The position numbers and the translations under genes were made by a program. Below are positions 35,075 through 46,685 of a DNA stretch of 64,000 bases, one piece after another; positions within the stretch are counted from its first letter, which is position 1, and each line of letters begins with the position of its first letter. This stretch comes from Paramecium sonneborni (Eukaryota > Ciliophora > Oligohymenophorea > Peniculida > Parameciidae). Location of the stretch: positions 410,059 to 474,058 of the forward strand of contig CAJJDN010000041.1 in the NCBI GenBank assembly GCA_905182985.1, written 5' to 3'. A model generated the notes under the pieces. The model ran no database searches, was not told the DNA's origin, and worked only from the letters and a program-made list of their open reading frames with translations.

Positions 35075-36145
35075 TTTATTAAGATTTATATTTAATGTTT
35101 AAATATTTTATTTATTTAGATGATTACCTTCTACACCTTTTACTCTTCTAAATATTTTAGCTTATTCATATAATTTAGATATATCATCTTGTTCATCATT
35201 ATCTTCATCTTCATCATCCTAATTGTTAATAATTTATTTTTTATTTTAACCTCTTTTTGACAATTTTAAGTATTAATTTACTGTATCTTCTGAATGATGA
35301 CTTGCTTATATTACTTATGCTCCTTATTCAGATCTAAATCTATCTAATCTCTCATAACATAATGGTGCCAAATTATATCTACCACTCTCATCCATTTCAT
35401 CTAGAATGTCTATAGGAATATTTCTATAATAATATAATAATCTATTACTTGCATTCAGTCTCTGTAACTTTATACAATATTTGTCTATTTGGATATGGTG
35501 AATGTCCATAACGTTTCTTATAATCTCTTTCCTTCTCTCTTATAAATTCAGGATCCTCTGGAAATGATTAATATCTTGATTATGTTCTTTCTTCAATCAT
35601 TTATGAATTCCATCTCCACATTACCACAAATAACACCAAACTCACTACATATAACTCTGGACTGTTCCTCATACTATGAAATAATGGATTATCTTCTATA
35701 TATTTATTTCTTTATCTATGAAAGTCTTTCTCTTCAAAATCTTATGACTTTTTTCGAAAATCATAAAAAAATTAACTATTTGGATTTATTGGTCTTTATT
35801 ATTATTGCTATCTTTATTATTAGGAATATTAATTTCTTGTCTCCTAATTTTATTATTTTCCACTAGACTATTCTTATTATTCCATTAAAATCCTATCATA
35901 TTTCTTCCTTTCATTCTCATCTGATAATGTATTATAAGCTCCTACTATTGATTTAAATAATTCCTTTCATTTAAATTTAATCTTACTTAATCACTCTCTT
36001 TTGCATTTGGAGAATCTGGATGATGTTTTTTGGCTAATATGTGAAATTGCTTTTTTATTTCCTCATTTGTAGCATCTCTACGTACTCCCAGTAATTAATA
36101 AAAATTTTGACTTGAGAATCTACATTTGCTAAATATTCTTAACAT
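34985..36145 (-). CDS. Membrane-anchored J-domain protein with C-terminal polyglutamine, 369 aa
   Basis: Hsp70 co-chaperone. J domain at the N-terminus (NFYQLLGVRRDATNEEIKKQ, HPD in AKKHHPDSP, AYNTLSDENERKKYDRIL). It is preceded by MLRIFSKCRFSSQ, which resembles a mitochondrial presequence. A glutamine-rich linker follows, then one hydrophobic segment (ELYVVSLVLFVVMWRW). The layout recalls mitochondrial DNAJC4/DNAJC30 proteins, by inference. An acidic stretch precedes the end, where a (TAA)n microsatellite is read in frame as about 27 glutamines and then W-stop. Introns of 23 and 28 nt leave 370 codons. Only 22 bp separate its start from the divergent next gene. Confidence 0.85.
34990..35073. 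repeat. ATT/TAA trinucleotide microsatellite, about 28 units
   Basis: Uninterrupted ATT on the plus strand, read as TAA (glutamine) on the minus strand at the end of the J-protein gene. The phase is exact, so copy-number changes alter only polyglutamine length. Confidence 0.95.
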
Positions 36146-36167
36146 TAAATTAATAAATTAAACATAT

Positions 36168-36634
36168 ATGAAAAATTTCATTAAAACCAACACATATAAA
36201 AACGATATTGCTTCCAACGAAAAAGTACTTAGAGATATAGAACTTTATGAAAAAATATTTTTAACAACCAAATATGAAAATAAAAAATAATAATCTCTAT
36301 CTATAAGAAGGTTATTACCCAATATATAGTACTCTCAACATTAACAATCAAATAATACAAATTAATAATCAATACATACAAATTCATATAAATTTACTAC
36401 TCAAGTTGATTAAGACTCTAGTTATTCCAATCAATATTACTAAGTATTTATATTTCTTTATTATAGGGTTTTTCAAAAAAAAAAATGCCTTTCTCCTTGA
36501 TTGATTGTTCCAAATACTTAAAATCTTCAAATTCAACTAATTATTTCTAACAAAAAAAATCACTTTCTCCATCTAAATAAAAAATAGTTATTGTAAATCA
36601 TCAAGGAAGACCTTAAACCTATTTCATTAGATGA
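36168..36634 (+). CDS. Hypothetical polar protein, 147 aa
   Basis: Two exons around a 23-nt intron (GTATTTATATTTCTTTATTATAG) give 148 codons. Rich in N, S, Q and Y (SIRRLLPNIQYSQHQQSN, KSLSPSKQKIVIVNHQGRP), so probably disordered, with no recognised domain. It starts 22 bp from the divergent J-protein start codon, so the two genes must share a promoter region of almost no length. Confidence 0.65.
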
Positions 36635-36778
36635 TTATTAAATTTTATTTGTTTATATTTCAAATGAAATACTAAACAATTATTTATAATATTTTGTTAT
36701 TTAGTCTCATATAATTTTATTATACTTATTTGATAAACCTTAATTATTTATTTAATTTATAATACATTTTTGCGCGGT

Positions 36779-37933
36779 ATGCCAAAATAAAAAAAAAGTG
36801 CCAAAATACCAGAAAAACAAGATTTAAAAGAAACTTAAATAAAATATATTAAGTCTTAAAAAGTAGAAGAAATTGAGAAAAAATGTTTTGAATATAAAAA
36901 AATCTAAGAATAAATATAAGATTTAGGTTTTCCTGTAAATCCTGCTTCTGATTAATTTATAAGTGAAATAAAAGAAAAGAAGGATTAAGTCTTATTAGGG
37001 AAATATTTAGCTTCTCATTTTTGGGGAAAATAATCTGATCTACTGACTAAAATTAATGAGAAATTAGTAGAACATGGTTTTTAAGTAACAGATGACCTAT
37101 AATGTGAATAAATCATTACTATTAAAATCAATGAAGAGAATCTTGGAAAAAAATATGATTATGAAAAATTGTTTTAACTTAAAGACACAGCTTGTCCATC
37201 ATAATTATTAAAAATATATCATTATAGTAGTGAAATAATAACTAAGTTAGTTGAACCTATTGATAGCCCTGAACTATAATAATTATAGACAATCAGAAAG
37301 CATATCTAAGACTTATTAAATAAATTAGACAAAATTAGAATCTTTTCAAATAAATTATCTAATATTAAATCTTAAACTGCCGAAGATAAATTATTGAAAT
37401 AATTTGAAAACTTAGAAAATGATTATTACCTTGTTAAAAATACTTAATTCAATTTTGATGAGAAATAAATATCAATGAAGAAGACAAAATCTTCTAAAAG
37501 AAAAGTAAATCCTAATGAAGGTGAGAATGATTAAGAGTGTTAATTAGAAGAAGTTTAAAATTAGGAACAAATAAATAAACAATAGGATGAGCCTGAATTA
37601 AACAAAGATTAAGAAAGAAAATAATCAGATATCAATTAAGAATAAAAGTAATCCAAAAAAAGATAACAAAAGAATAAGAAACAATCTGATGAGAATTAAA
37701 ATGAAGAAAAAAATTTAGAAAAAGAATAAATTAAAAAAGAAAAAAAAACCAGTAAATAACAAATTAAAAAAGAAAAAATCACTTAAAATCAAGTTAAGGA
37801 TACTTAAAATACATCTGTGTAACCTTCTGAAAAGAAAAAGGGATGTTAAAAAAATTATAATAAAAAGCAATCAATAGAAGAAGATCCTAAATAAAAAAAA
37901 TTAGAACAATATTTTTCAAAAAAAAATTAGTGA
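36779..37933 (+). CDS. Lysine-rich nuclear-type protein with C-terminal PIP-box-like motif, 384 aa
   Basis: Single exon of 385 codons. The N-terminal 230 residues are ordered and helical (FPVNPASDQFISEIKEKK, YLASHFWGKQSDLL). From about residue 235 the protein is a highly charged K/E/Q tail. The last residues read QKKLEQYFSKKNQ, in which QKKLEQYF exactly fits the PCNA-interacting consensus Qxx[ILM]xx[FY][FY]. C-terminal PIP boxes after lysine-rich tails occur in replication factors such as DNA polymerase delta accessory subunits. A PCNA role is an inference from motif and layout; the ordered domain is unrecognised. Confidence 0.75.
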
Positions 37934-38934
37934 TATAATAATAAGTTTTAAAATTATATGTTATTTTCCATAATTTTAAATTATCATAATTTATAAAATT
38001 ATTTTTCTTTTTTCTTTTTAAGGTGTGAATTTAATATTAGAAAAAAAAAATAAGAGTTAAATTATAATTAAAAAATTAATAATATCAGATTTACATTATA
38101 AATTTAGTAATTAAATTTATCAAATATTTTTTGATTATGATTTCCATTCTTTAAACTTTGGATCCTCTTATAATTTTTATATATGATATTAAGTTAGTTA
38201 CTATTTATTTTATTCAAACTCTTATGCAGTTTACTTTATATAGCTTTTTTCATACAAAGTTTTCTACTCTACAACTTATCTAAATCTAAATCTATATTTT
38301 ACCTCTTAAAATACAAAAATAGAATCAAAAAAATTGATAAAACAGCTAGAGTTCCAATAATCAATTCATTTTATTAGTCTTCAAAGTCAAGAAACAATTA
38401 CATCCAAAATTAGTGGTTTGCTGATTTAAATTATATAATAAATATCAAATCAAATTTGTATTAATCCTAAATAAATTATGAGTTTGGCGGGACTGGTATT
38501 TAAATTATAACAATTTTTATTTGTTAATTATTACATTTTTTAATAATTATTTTATACAATTTAAGTAGATATAGTAGGTTCTTAAATTTTGAAGGAATCA
38601 GATAATTTTAAGGTACAAACATTTGAAACAATATATAAATTATTTTTAGTATACAAATCCAAAAAAATAAACGCAATATTATTACAATTTAAAAAAATAA
38701 AGAATTTATTCTAATCACAATTATATAGATTGTAATAAGATAGAACTGTATAATTTAATAAAAACAATTATAATTTAATTAAATGGATTATTAAAGGTAA
38801 AGAAACTAAATTTAAGTGGTACATTTAAATAGAAATTTAAGTTTATATTATTGAATTGGAAATAAGATATAATTTTAGGAAGGAATAGAGAATATAAAAA
38901 AAAATTTTCTGAAAATGATTGTAAGTTTAAATCA
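37904..38934. repeat. First copy of exact 1,031-bp duplication
   Basis: Begins inside the end of the lysine-rich gene (GAACAATATTTTTC) and ends ...GTAAGTTTAAATCA immediately before the single N. It is the same sequence as 38936-39966 wherever I compared. Apart from the last 30 bases of the gene it is AT-rich and shows no gene. Confidence 0.9.
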
Positions 38935-38935
38935 N
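38935..38935. other. Assembly join: single ambiguous base N
   Basis: The only N in the window, lying exactly between the two 1,031-bp copies. This is the signature of two contigs with unmerged overlapping ends placed side by side. Confidence 0.93.
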
Positions 38936-39966
38936 GAACAATATTTTTCAAAAAAAAATTAGTGATATAATAATAAGTTTTAAAATTATATGTTATTTTC
39001 CATAATTTTAAATTATCATAATTTATAAAATTATTTTTCTTTTTTCTTTTTAAGGTGTGAATTTAATATTAGAAAAAAAAAATAAGAGTTAAATTATAAT
39101 TAAAAAATTAATAATATCAGATTTACATTATAAATTTAGTAATTAAATTTATCAAATATTTTTTGATTATGATTTCCATTCTTTAAACTTTGGATCCTCT
39201 TATAATTTTTATATATGATATTAAGTTAGTTACTATTTATTTTATTCAAACTCTTATGCAGTTTACTTTATATAGCTTTTTTCATACAAAGTTTTCTACT
39301 CTACAACTTATCTAAATCTAAATCTATATTTTACCTCTTAAAATACAAAAATAGAATCAAAAAAATTGATAAAACAGCTAGAGTTCCAATAATCAATTCA
39401 TTTTATTAGTCTTCAAAGTCAAGAAACAATTACATCCAAAATTAGTGGTTTGCTGATTTAAATTATATAATAAATATCAAATCAAATTTGTATTAATCCT
39501 AAATAAATTATGAGTTTGGCGGGACTGGTATTTAAATTATAACAATTTTTATTTGTTAATTATTACATTTTTTAATAATTATTTTATACAATTTAAGTAG
39601 ATATAGTAGGTTCTTAAATTTTGAAGGAATCAGATAATTTTAAGGTACAAACATTTGAAACAATATATAAATTATTTTTAGTATACAAATCCAAAAAAAT
39701 AAACGCAATATTATTACAATTTAAAAAAATAAAGAATTTATTCTAATCACAATTATATAGATTGTAATAAGATAGAACTGTATAATTTAATAAAAACAAT
39801 TATAATTTAATTAAATGGATTATTAAAGGTAAAGAAACTAAATTTAAGTGGTACATTTAAATAGAAATTTAAGTTTATATTATTGAATTGGAAATAAGAT
39901 ATAATTTTAGGAAGGAATAGAGAATATAAAAAAAAATTTTCTGAAAATGATTGTAAGTTTAAATCA
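38936..39966. repeat. Second copy of exact 1,031-bp duplication
   Basis: Repeats 37904-38934 from GAACAATATTTTTC to TTTAAATCA, then continues into unique sequence. Probably an assembly artefact, so the real genome should contain one copy and features downstream shift by 1,032 bp. Confidence 0.9.
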
Positions 39967-40194
39967 TAAACTATATATGAATTTATAATGTAGAAATCAT
40001 AAAATTAAGATTAGATTTAAAAGTTCTAAATTTTTTTAAGTTTAATATAATAATATAATATTGTTTTGAATATGTATAGTATGTAAATAAAATGGTTAAA
40101 AGAGTTAAGATAAGAAAAGTATAAAAACCTAAGTGTGATGTAAAATGATAAGTTAATTAAATAGATTTTGATAATGATATTATTATTGTTCAAA
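39967..40194. other. Intergenic, no gene seen
   Basis: AT-rich sequence between the duplicated block and the lysozyme stop codon, with no coding-like stretch. Together with the duplicated block it forms the longest gene-free interval of the window. Confidence 0.5.
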
Positions 40195-40898
40195 TCAATA
40201 AAAATTCAAATCTACATCTGCATTACATACTGTTTGATCTCCATTATATTATTTCATATTGGGAGTAGTCCATCCACCAAAAGAATATTTTGCATAGTCA
40301 GAAAAAGAAGGATTATTATCATAATGAGCATACCATATTGGTAATGATGTAAATTTAGCACAAGCTGAAGAAGATCCAAAAATAGTTTCCCATTAATATT
40401 TACTAGAATATATTCCTATCAATTTTCCTTTATTTTTAAAGTTAGCGACTAATTCATTTAAAAAATTGCAATTAGCTGTGTAATCAGAGCTACTCCATCC
40501 ACATCCAGAACTAGGATTAGTTTCGACATCTAACCATACAGTACCATATAATCCATTTGTTGAGTTTTCTTCTTCTAATCCAAATGCATTAACAAAATCA
40601 GAAACTTGTTATGCAGCTGATATTTCTAGGAAATATAAAATCATAATGGATTACTTCCTTTACATGGAAAGAAATAGGCATCTGTAATTAATCCAGCAGC
40701 TTATGCATTCTTCATATTAGTGGCACCATTTGGGTCAATAGCTCCATAACTTCGATATCCACGAATAATAGCAAATTAATAACCTGCATTCTTAAAACAA
40801 GAAAAGTTATTAAAGGCATCAGCTATATCTATACCTTTAACAGCTAATGTTGGTGTAATTAAGCAGATGACGTAAAAAATGATGATAGTTTATTTCAT
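40195..40898 (-). CDS. Secreted GH25-family lysozyme, 224 aa
   Basis: Cleaves bacterial peptidoglycan, presumably in digestive vacuoles of this bacterivore. A hydrophobic signal peptide ([15 protein letters not shown]) is followed directly by [10 protein letters not shown], which supplies the first catalytic aspartate of the GH25 barrel. [25 protein letters not shown] (the D-x-E pair) and [15 protein letters not shown] follow, then PIWYAHYD and [15 protein letters not shown], where the W and Q-Y pattern is typical of the C-terminal strands. One 29-nt intron; 225 codons. It resembles the lysozymes of amoebae and nematodes (from family knowledge). Confidence 0.9.
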
Positions 40899-41346
40899 TA
40901 TAAAAAATTAATTGATGAAATCATATAATACATCTTTTGTGAAAGTTAGACAAAATACTCCCAAGTTTATCAAAATAAATCCATGTCATATTAATTATTC
41001 TTTTACCTTCATTCTTCTTTAAAAATATAGCCACAATTATCAACCATAATATAAGCATTCTAACTGCATTAAGAAATGGACACATTTGTTATTTTAATTA
41101 TGAACATCCATAATTTATATAATTAATTTATGTATATTATTTTATGGATTTTAAGTCATCTAATATCTATATATCTTTAAATATTTTTATTATATACAAA
41201 ATCTTCTTAGAATTATTATGAATAGTTTTTGCTGAATTTTAATATAAATTTAACTTAAATACAAAATATCCTCAAAGACGTATTAAGTCTTAGTTATTAA
41301 TCATTTTTAGAAATTATGGTTTTATTTGAATTAAACATTTATAATA
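40899..41346. other. Intergenic, nothing recognised
   Basis: AT-rich region between the divergent lysozyme and the next plus-strand gene, presumably holding both promoters. A 33-codon minus-strand frame near 41000-41100 is too short and too plain to support. Confidence 0.5.
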
Positions 41347-43640
41347 ATGAAATAACATGCCAATAACTATTTTGTTAAGAAAATAGCCAAACCTATTTCG
41401 TAAGTTAGTACAAATTCAGCCGTTACAAGATCAAATGAATAAAAGCCAGCATCTTATTTAACATTTAGTAGAAGTAAACATAAAAGAAAGAATGAGACAG
41501 CTATTAAATTACCAGAGTTATAGACTATCTCTGCTCGTGCTAAAACTGAATAAGATTAAGTTGTATTAAATGAATTCAAAAAATCAATTGTCATTATTAG
41601 TAGAAAACCTAGTGCTACATTAATCTCTCAAAGAATAAAAACTTCCACTTCTATTCAAATTTGGGAACCAGAATAAGTATTAAAGCAACCATTTGAAGAA
41701 GTTTAATTTATAGCTCCAAAATTCTAAGATGTTCTTTGTGAAGAGTTCATATTAAATTAAAAGAAATCCAAAATCAAAGAGAAAAGTAATATTTTTTGTA
41801 AGACCAAATTAAATGAATATGAGAAATTTTAAGAAAAAAGTTCAAGAATGATCAGAAAAATTATTCAACTTCTTAAAACTCATCGAGAAAGAAATGAAGA
41901 AAAAGAATTTAAAAGTAAAACAATTATTGAAACTAAAATGGCTAAATCTAATATTTACTTTCATGCATAAACTTAATAATTACCTGAATAACATCACTTT
42001 AATTAAAAAGAACTCCTTTTTCAATAATAATTGTCAGCCATTCCAAAAAGACATTCAAAATATAGTTCATAAGTCACTTTAACTCATTAAGCTGAATCTT
42101 TCAAACCTATGAAAAGTTTAATTGAAGAAATTAAAGAAAAATAACAAGATCCAATTAAATAAGCTTCTATTTGTCTTGTATCTCCTAATTATCCATAAAA
42201 TAATAATAAATAAAAAATTAAGTTAGTAATTGAATGTTTAGAAGAATAAAAGTCTAATAAATTTGAGTTTTTTGTTCCTAAATATATGGAAATAGATTAA
42301 GATATTTAAATTTAATTATAGAATGATATTGTTGAGATTAAAGATACAAAAAAATCAAATATATATTCTTTAGTTTCAAAAAATATGTTTAGCAAGAAGT
42401 AATATTAATAATTTTATTAGAAAATTGAATTAAATTCAAAGTTTAAATGAATCAACTCTAGATGAATTTAATTCTGATAAAGCAACTTAATTTACAAGAT
42501 ACTACTTATAAAATTATGTTCTAAAATGTATCAATTAAAAGAAAATCAAAGATAAAAAAGATAAAGAACCTTTGTTAAATATTATGAAATAAGATTCTAA
42601 ACAAGAATAATAGATTTTTATAACTAAGACTCCTCTTGATTGCTCTATTATTGTAAATATAAATTATAGTAAAGAAAGACTTTTAAACAACTAATTTTTT
42701 TGAAATAAGTAGTTTGATTTATCGATGTATTGAACCATATGATTCACAAGCTTCCAGTATGATATCTGACAATAGTCTACTAGCAGATAAAAGTTTTATT
42801 GATTCTTCAACAGATAATGGAATTAGACTTAAATTTCTTAATGCAACTAAATTACTTGATCATTCTGTCTTAAAAGAAAGATTAATCAAAACTATCATAT
42901 CTACAGTTTCAGATGAATCTAAAAACATTTTACTTCATCAAAAAATAATGGCTTTTGCAAATTAAGTTGAAGAAGTAATTCATATAGATTATGATTTGCC
43001 ACATCAACCACGTAAATTTTAATATAAATATTTTTTTTAGATTTGGAAGCTTTAAATCGACTCTTTCTTCGAATTAATAAATATGATAGAAAAAAATTTC
43101 TCTAATCTTTTTTTAAGAAATTTTAAATTATATGTGTTGGATATTTTGAAGATCATTTTAGACACTAACTTAATAATGCAGAAAAAGCATTTGTTAAATT
43201 ATGTTTTCAATAACAAAATAATAGCTTAACTGATAACACTTCTATGAAATATTCTAATATGCTAAAATCTAGACATTAACGTGAAACAACAATGGAAACA
43301 ATCCCTAAATAACCATCAAATTTAATGATATTATCTTTACCTCCTGTTGCTATTAAAAGTAGATCAGAATCTCCATCAAATCTTGTATTTATTTTATTCT
43401 ATTATTAAGAGTGACTCTAGAACACAAAAAAATAGTAGATAAAATTAATAAGTTTTACTTAAAAATATGGAAAGAAGTACTTAATTTATTTAATTTTAGA
43501 ACCTTCATAAAGATTTTTATAAGTATAACCTTCATCAAAGTTTTAATTACAATAATAAACTCCAAGAATTTAGAAACTCTCAATAGTTTAAGAAAAAGAA
43601 TCATAAAATACTGATAAATAGAATTAGAAAGGTAATATGA
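41347..43640 (+). CDS. Large hypothetical protein, 731 aa
   Basis: No recognised domain. The N-terminal 350 residues are polar and basic, with a helical E/K stretch (IRKIIQLLKTHRERNEEKEF). The middle is glutamine-rich. Residues around 450-600 appear ordered (EISSLIYRCIEPYDSQAS, RLKFLNATKLLDHSVLKERL), and VGYFEDHFRHQLNNAEKAF follows. The end is asparagine/lysine-rich. Four introns of 22, 22, 29 and 25 nt leave exactly 732 codons. Because the first long exon has no TGA over about 1 kb with non-random amino-acid use, I regard it as a genuine gene. Confidence 0.78.
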
Positions 43641-43672
43641 AGTAAATTTAAAATAATTTAAAATAATTATCA

Positions 43673-44063
43673 ATGGACCCATAATCATTATTATTTAGAA
43701 ATATGATGATACAGAAAACGAAAAATGAAGATAAAACATTACATTAAAGAATATATCTAATGGTTGAGGAGCATCGGCTTTAAGATTTGAAAGAGATTCT
43801 TAAATTAGAAACATCCCTTGATGTTAATTATTAAAATAATTATGGAGACACAATGTTAATTTCAGCATCTAAATGTGGAGCTGCTTAAATCGTAGAATAT
43901 TTATTAAAAAATGGTGCTGATGTTTCAATTTAGAATGTATTAATTTTAATTAATATTTTAGCATAATGGACAAACAGCTATGGATGTGGCATTAAAATAT
44001 TATTAATTCTAAACAGCAGATATTATATTTAAGTATCTTTAACCAGATAATAAAAATTTATGA
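43673..44063 (+). CDS. Small ankyrin-repeat protein, 121 aa
   Basis: Nearly entirely ankyrin repeats: HRLQDLKEILKLETSLDVN, then GDTMLISASKCGAAQIVEYL with KNGADVSIQN, then HNGQTAMDVALKY. One 25-nt intron (GTATTAATTTTAATTAATATTTTAG) splits repeats two and three; 122 codons. It starts 32 bp after the preceding stop and ends 24 bp before the convergent stop of the next gene. Similar in size to the ankyrin gene at 9791, but the sequences differ clearly. Confidence 0.87.
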
Positions 44064-44087
44064 GCACATTGATTTTATGTAAATATA

Positions 44088-45847
44088 TCACTTTGGAGTC
44101 AGATATTTAGCTTTAGAATATATCTTAATTGGTTATAAGAAAGACTAATATTATTAATGTTTAATAGTTCCACTAGCTATCAATGAAGTTAAAAGTTACT
44201 CTGAACGAGCACAAGTTAGTAATAGTAAAGCATTTCTCACACTTTAGTGGCTTTGTTTTTTCAATTTTAAAATATCATTTAATGCGAATTCTTCCTTTTC
44301 TTATGTTTGATATCTCTTTTACTTTTTTTGGAATATAAATTATTCAGTTTATTATAATTTTTTATCCCCAGAACAAACCTATACATAATCTATAGGTTTC
44401 AAAGTTAAACGTTCAATAGATTTATTATTTTATTTTTTTATTGAGTGAGTACTTTGTTTTATATGTTCAGTATTATTACTACAACTTCCATCATCAAATT
44501 TTCTATTTTCAGGGGCATATTGCGATCTTCTTAATTTATAATTTTTTCTCTAACCTTAAATTTCTATACTACTACTTAATTAATCAATTAATTAAGATTA
44601 TTTCTCCTCATCCTTAAATTAATTATCAATTTATTTAAGTATAGGACTTTTTTATGCATGATAACTTTAGTGTAAATTTATTTCAGATTTATAATTATCC
44701 TCTATTGTATATTGAGTTAATGATCTTAAATTTTGCTAATCTTTTACTATTTAAAATTGAGATTATTTAAAATTATTTTAATCATCTTGTTCAATTTTTA
44801 TTTAATTTTTTCTTATATCATTTACTTAATTAAAAATGATAGTGTTTAAATTTCTTATCCTATTTTTTAATTTTTATTATCTGTCTGCAGCTCTTAGTTT
44901 ATCATGATCACAAAAAGAATCATTTTTATTTAACCTTTTAATTGATTATTGAAAAGATTTATTTCTATCACTATCATTTGAGTTTAAACTATTTAACATA
45001 CTTACTTTATCAGACTCAATTTGAATTGAATTTAAATTTGTTTATATTTTTGATTTAAACATCTTATTCTAATTTTCATTAATTGTAGTTTCTCTAAGCT
45101 TTTAGATTTATAAATTAAATATTAATTTGAGTTAATCGTTTTAATTATAATTTTCTTCAAACAATTTAACTTATTAGTAATAATTTTTAATAGTTTATTG
45201 AATTTATAAATTTCTTGACATTAGCTTATTTAATTTATATTCAAAAGTAGTATATAAAGTGTCATAATTTATAATTGGTTAGATTAATTGAGGATTGATT
45301 AATTGAAATTAAGGAACATCTTGGATTGAAGAAATAGATATTTCTCTAAAAGGCCTGGTGTTAATTTTCATTTCAAAATGTTTAAGATTGAGAATCTAAT
45401 AAGGTGTTTAATAATCTGGGTTTCTTTGATTAAAATACTTTGATTGTAGAAGAGAAATGTAATCAAAATCTAATTTGTTGTTAAATATTTTTGGCATCAG
45501 AGGCTCATCTGAGAGTCGAATAGATAGAGAAGTAACTAATCGTAACTATTATAGGGATTCACTTCTACCCTTTATTATTTAAAGACTTCTTCAAGTGTTA
45601 CACCTCCATAATTAATTTACTTTAAGCATTGAGTAAACTTCAAATGATCTCTAATTTGTAAAGCTGAATTAACTGGAAAATACATTTTATAATAGGCAAA
45701 TGACAAATTTACTATTTATACAAAAGAATTCTAAAAATAATCCAAATCTAATTAAGGCCATCTCTCTGTTTTTAAAATACTATTTTCAATCTTCTAATTG
45801 ACTTAGTCAATTTCCAAAATTTGCTCATTTTAATCATTGAGTTACAT
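44088..45847 (-). CDS. Coiled-coil/disordered protein, 578 aa
   Basis: Unrecognised. The N-terminal 170 residues look ordered (LDYFQNSFVQIVNLSFAYYK, INYGGVTLEEVFKQQR). The rest is S/N/K/Q-rich with short coiled coils (LIFNLQIQKLRETTINENQ). A basic, leucine-containing tail (VRNALLLLTCARSEQLLTSL) closes the protein. A single 23-nt intron near the 5' end; 579 codons. An in-frame ATG 60 nt upstream (45907) would add 20 residues, and the choice is open. It may be a cortical or ciliary structural protein, but nothing proves that. Confidence 0.75.
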
Positions 45848-45907
45848 TTTAGACAAGAGAATTAAATGTTCTCTTTTTATGAAAAGTGATACAATCTTAT
45901 TTTTCAT

Positions 45908-46685
45908 TTGCTTATTTCAATTATATATAAATATAATTTATATAATTCATATTTACTCTATTTATTTATCATTTATAATAAAGCTTGAGTCTTCATTAAT
46001 ATAAAAAAGTTATCAATTAAAACATACTCGATGAGAATGTAAAAAGAATTCTTATTATTTCAGATTTTCTATTTTTTTATCTAAAATGCTATAAAAATAT
46101 TTAAGTGCTATGTATCACTCTACTTAATTAAATTTATCATAATTAAGTTTATTTTCTATAAATAAAAAATCACAAATAATCTTTATTTTTGTAAGTTGTT
46201 ATTTATGTTTAGATTTCCCAATTTTTTAAAATTCAATAAAGCATATTCTATATTTTTGATGATAAATATCAAATAAATTTATATTTACTCATTTTTTTAA
46301 TAATGATTATTTTAGTTTCATTTATTTCAGTTTTGGTTTTATTGTTATAAATTCAAAGTGCTGTAGAATTATCAAAATTTAGAATTAATCTATTAATTCA
46401 AGCAAAGTAACTGAATTCTGTATAGGAATAAATTTACCCATGATTAGATTGGATTTTTGTTACTTTTTGCTATTGATTGAATATATGCTATTGATTAAAT
46501 TAACTAAATTTTGAGATAGTATAAAAATTATGTGTCATGTGATAAATTCGATTGAATCAAAAATGAACGATTTTGGATTTTAGAAAACTTTTATATTTTG
46601 ATGCTACTCTATAATCTAAAATGACATTTTTTTAATTATTGAGAAATTTGTTATGTTTGATAATATTTGCATATAATATTATAAT
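45908..46685. other. Intergenic, nothing recognised
   Basis: AT-rich region between two divergent genes, with TGA in all frames. No motif or repeat that I could support. Confidence 0.5.

Noticed and set aside
35564..35866. Plus-strand frame of 100 codons, hydrophobic
   Set aside because: Lies antisense to the J-protein, whose frame is confirmed by the J domain and exact codon arithmetic.
37904..39966. Mobile element or biological tandem duplication
   Set aside because: No terminal inverted repeats or transposase; copies are exact and abut a single N, which fits an assembly overlap better.
43411..43688. Two overlapping short frames on opposite strands near 43.5 kb
   Set aside because: Both are other-frame readings of the last exon of the 731-residue gene, which stays open in code 6 to TGA at 43638.
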